From: Candidatus Latescibacterota bacterium
GTDB taxonomy: Bacteria; Latescibacterota; UBA2968; UBA8231
NCBI GenBank assembly: GCA_003529325.1
Contig: DPVW01000391.1
Span: forward strand, 15,902-24,118
Length of the DNA stretch: 8,217 nucleotides
Direction: 5' to 3'
In this document: positions 7,249 through 8,217 of the stretch, piece after piece
Layout: every line of letters starts with the position of its first letter
Position numbering within the stretch: the stretch's first letter is position 1
The notes under the pieces: generated by a model
What the model was told of the DNA's origin: nothing
Database searches by the model: none
The model's input: only the letters and a program-made list of their open reading frames with translations
Program-made: the position numbers and the translations under genes

Positions 7249-8034
7249 ATGCTTGAGATTTATGAACAGATTACCGGCCAGACTGCAGCGGACTCGGTGG
7301 CTACCGAATTGACGAAAATGATCGAGTCCGTCAACCGGGATCATCCGGAAACGTACCTTGCCCAGGCGGTGGAGAATGGCGTCGCAAAAGCTTTCGAAGA
7401 GGGCGTGCGTCGACACAACTGGGACTTGGCCAAGATTCAGGAAAAGGGCGCCAGCGCCCTGAAGCGCTTCAGTCAGCTCGATGTGGTCCGCGATGTCTTC
7501 GAGGATGCGAAGTTACACCCAACGCAGTTGTCGATTGCCAATTGTATGCAGAAGGTGATCGATCAAGTGGCGACCAAGCAGGACGCGACACCCTCTGCCG
7601 TCAGCAAGCGGGCGCCCGCATTCCGTCCGGATCTGGCCCCAGCCGAATCGACTGTGATCGCCGCCCCGCCGGCGGCAGAGAAGCCCATGGATGAAGCTGC
7701 GGAGGCAGCCGTCGCCGACGTCGATGTCGAGGTCGCCCGCAGACGCGCCCAAGAGGGCGAGAGTCGTCGCGTCAGCCTCGAAGCCCAGGAATACGAGAAA
7801 GTACCGCAACGATTGGAGTCGTTGGTCCAACAAGGCGTGGTGACCGAGCAGGAGGCTGGACAGTTACAGGAACTGCGCAAGGTTGAAGAGCGGGTCAAGA
7901 GTGGCGAGATCACGGAGGGGGAGGCAACGGAGATCCGCAACAGCTTGATGAATGCGAATGTTCGCGACAAACTGGAGCGCAAGGTACGCGAGGCCGTCGC
8001 TGATTCAGAACAAAAACATTGTCACCGCAGTTGA
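7249..8034 (+). CDS. Unrecognised helical protein (frame apparently interrupted near 8012-8016)
   Basis: I do not recognise this protein. The conceptual product from the ATG at 7249 has 261 residues. Residues 1-110 are mostly helical. An Ala/Pro-rich linker (about 113-150) follows, then a charged helical region. Two similar hairpin motifs occur 23 residues apart: QGVVTEQEAGQL (195-206) and SGEITEGEATEI (218-229), each like the 'GxIT-x-x-E' turn seen in SHOCT-type short domains. There is no signal peptide or membrane segment, so it is probably cytosolic. The last residues before the TGA (KHCHRS) look unlike the rest. The adjacent +1 frame carries on with protein-like sequence, so the true product is probably longer. 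The ATG at 7249 lacks a good Shine-Dalgarno sequence, and 28 upstream in-frame codons (7165-7248) read plausibly (DGEALYSNEQFRVA) but offer no ATG, GTG or TTG. It lies 167 bases after cysS in the same direction. That it is coding is likely; its function is unknown. Confidence 0.65.
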   Translation: MLEIYEQITGQTAADSVATELTKMIESVNRDHPETYLAQAVENGVAKAFEEGVRRHNWDLAKIQEKGASALKRFSQLDVVRDVFEDAKLHPTQLSIANCMQKVIDQVATKQDATPSAVSKRAPAFRPDLAPAESTVIAAPPAAEKPMDEAAEAAVADVDVEVARRRAQEGESRRVSLEAQEYEKVPQRLESLVQQGVVTEQEAGQLQELRKVEERVKSGEITEGEATEIRNSLMNANVRDKLERKVREAVADSEQKHCHRS

Positions 8035-8217
8035 CGACACTGTCGATCCCACTGCAGCGATCAAGCAACTCATGGAGGACGTCGATCTATTAGACGACGT
8101 CACCAACATCATGGAGCGCAAAGATCAGGAACTGCGCATGATTTCCGTCCGTCTGCACCCCTACAGCGGTATCATGAGTCGTGGCACGGAGCGGATTTCC
8201 AACATGATCATCGAGGA
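8017..8217 (+). CDS. Continuation of the 3' hypothetical protein in the +1 frame (partial, runs off the right edge)
   Basis: After the run of five A's at 8012-8016 the frame one base later is open to the window edge. It encodes protein-like sequence that includes NIVTAVDDTVDP, IKQLMEDVDLLDDV and MISVRLHPYSGIM. Removing one A from the run joins it to the upstream frame as ADSEQ-NIVTAVDD, which reads smoothly. As a separate gene it could start only at the ATGs at 7952 or 7958, inside the upstream gene, and would begin with residues (such as RMFATNWSARYARPS) that look like an out-of-frame reading. I therefore treat it as the same gene, split by a one-base indel, with its C-terminus outside the window. 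Confidence 0.55.

Noticed and set aside
8026..8036. Programmed +1 frameshift of the prfB type at AGT-TGA-C
   Set aside because: There is no slippery CTT codon before the stop and no internal Shine-Dalgarno-like stimulator. An indel in the nearby A5 run explains the frames better.

Overview
This window looks like ordinary chromosome from an aerobic, Gram-negative-type bacterium, at moderately high GC (roughly 55-60% by eye). Two things suggest the lineage. The left end carries the first two genes of an alternative complex III (ACIII) operon. The cysteinyl-tRNA synthetase has a 'GPTVWDYSHIGNFR'-type N-terminus rather than the usual gammaproteobacterial form. Both would fit Acidobacteriota, Gemmatimonadota, Planctomycetota, Myxococcota or the FCB group, but the sequence alone does not decide between them. 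No insertion sequence, phage gene, CRISPR array or toxin/defence cassette was found.

Layout. Positions 1-3421 (minus strand) hold actA (a pentaheme membrane-anchored cytochrome c) and actB (a large iron-sulfur/molybdopterin-fold subunit that runs off the left edge). Their stop and start codons overlap as ATGA, and a good sigma70-like promoter lies upstream of actA. Positions 3422-3825 are non-coding, with that promoter, a leader hairpin and a possible promoter for the tRNA. A tRNA-Arg(CCT) gene at 3826-3902 (plus) is followed at once by a rho-independent terminator. A small plus-strand gene (4005-4283) resembles the end of a pentapeptide-repeat protein. It converges, with 3 bp between stops, on a minus-strand sodium/proton-coupled dicarboxylate/amino-acid symporter (4287-5531). 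cysS starts divergently at about 5627 and ends at 7081. The right end (from about 7165 or 7249 to the edge) holds an unrecognised, largely helical protein gene whose reading frame appears broken by one base at a run of five A's.

How the parts relate. ActA and ActB belong to a membrane quinol-oxidising complex that replaces cytochrome bc1. actC to actF would be expected beyond position 1. The tRNA-Arg and cysS are translation genes and the symporter is a nutrient-uptake gene; nothing ties these functionally to ACIII. The least explained items are the frameshifted helical protein, the altered KMSKS loop (GMSKS) in cysteinyl-tRNA synthetase, and the very short pentapeptide-repeat-like protein. 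I did not find convincing evidence for a new multi-gene system here.
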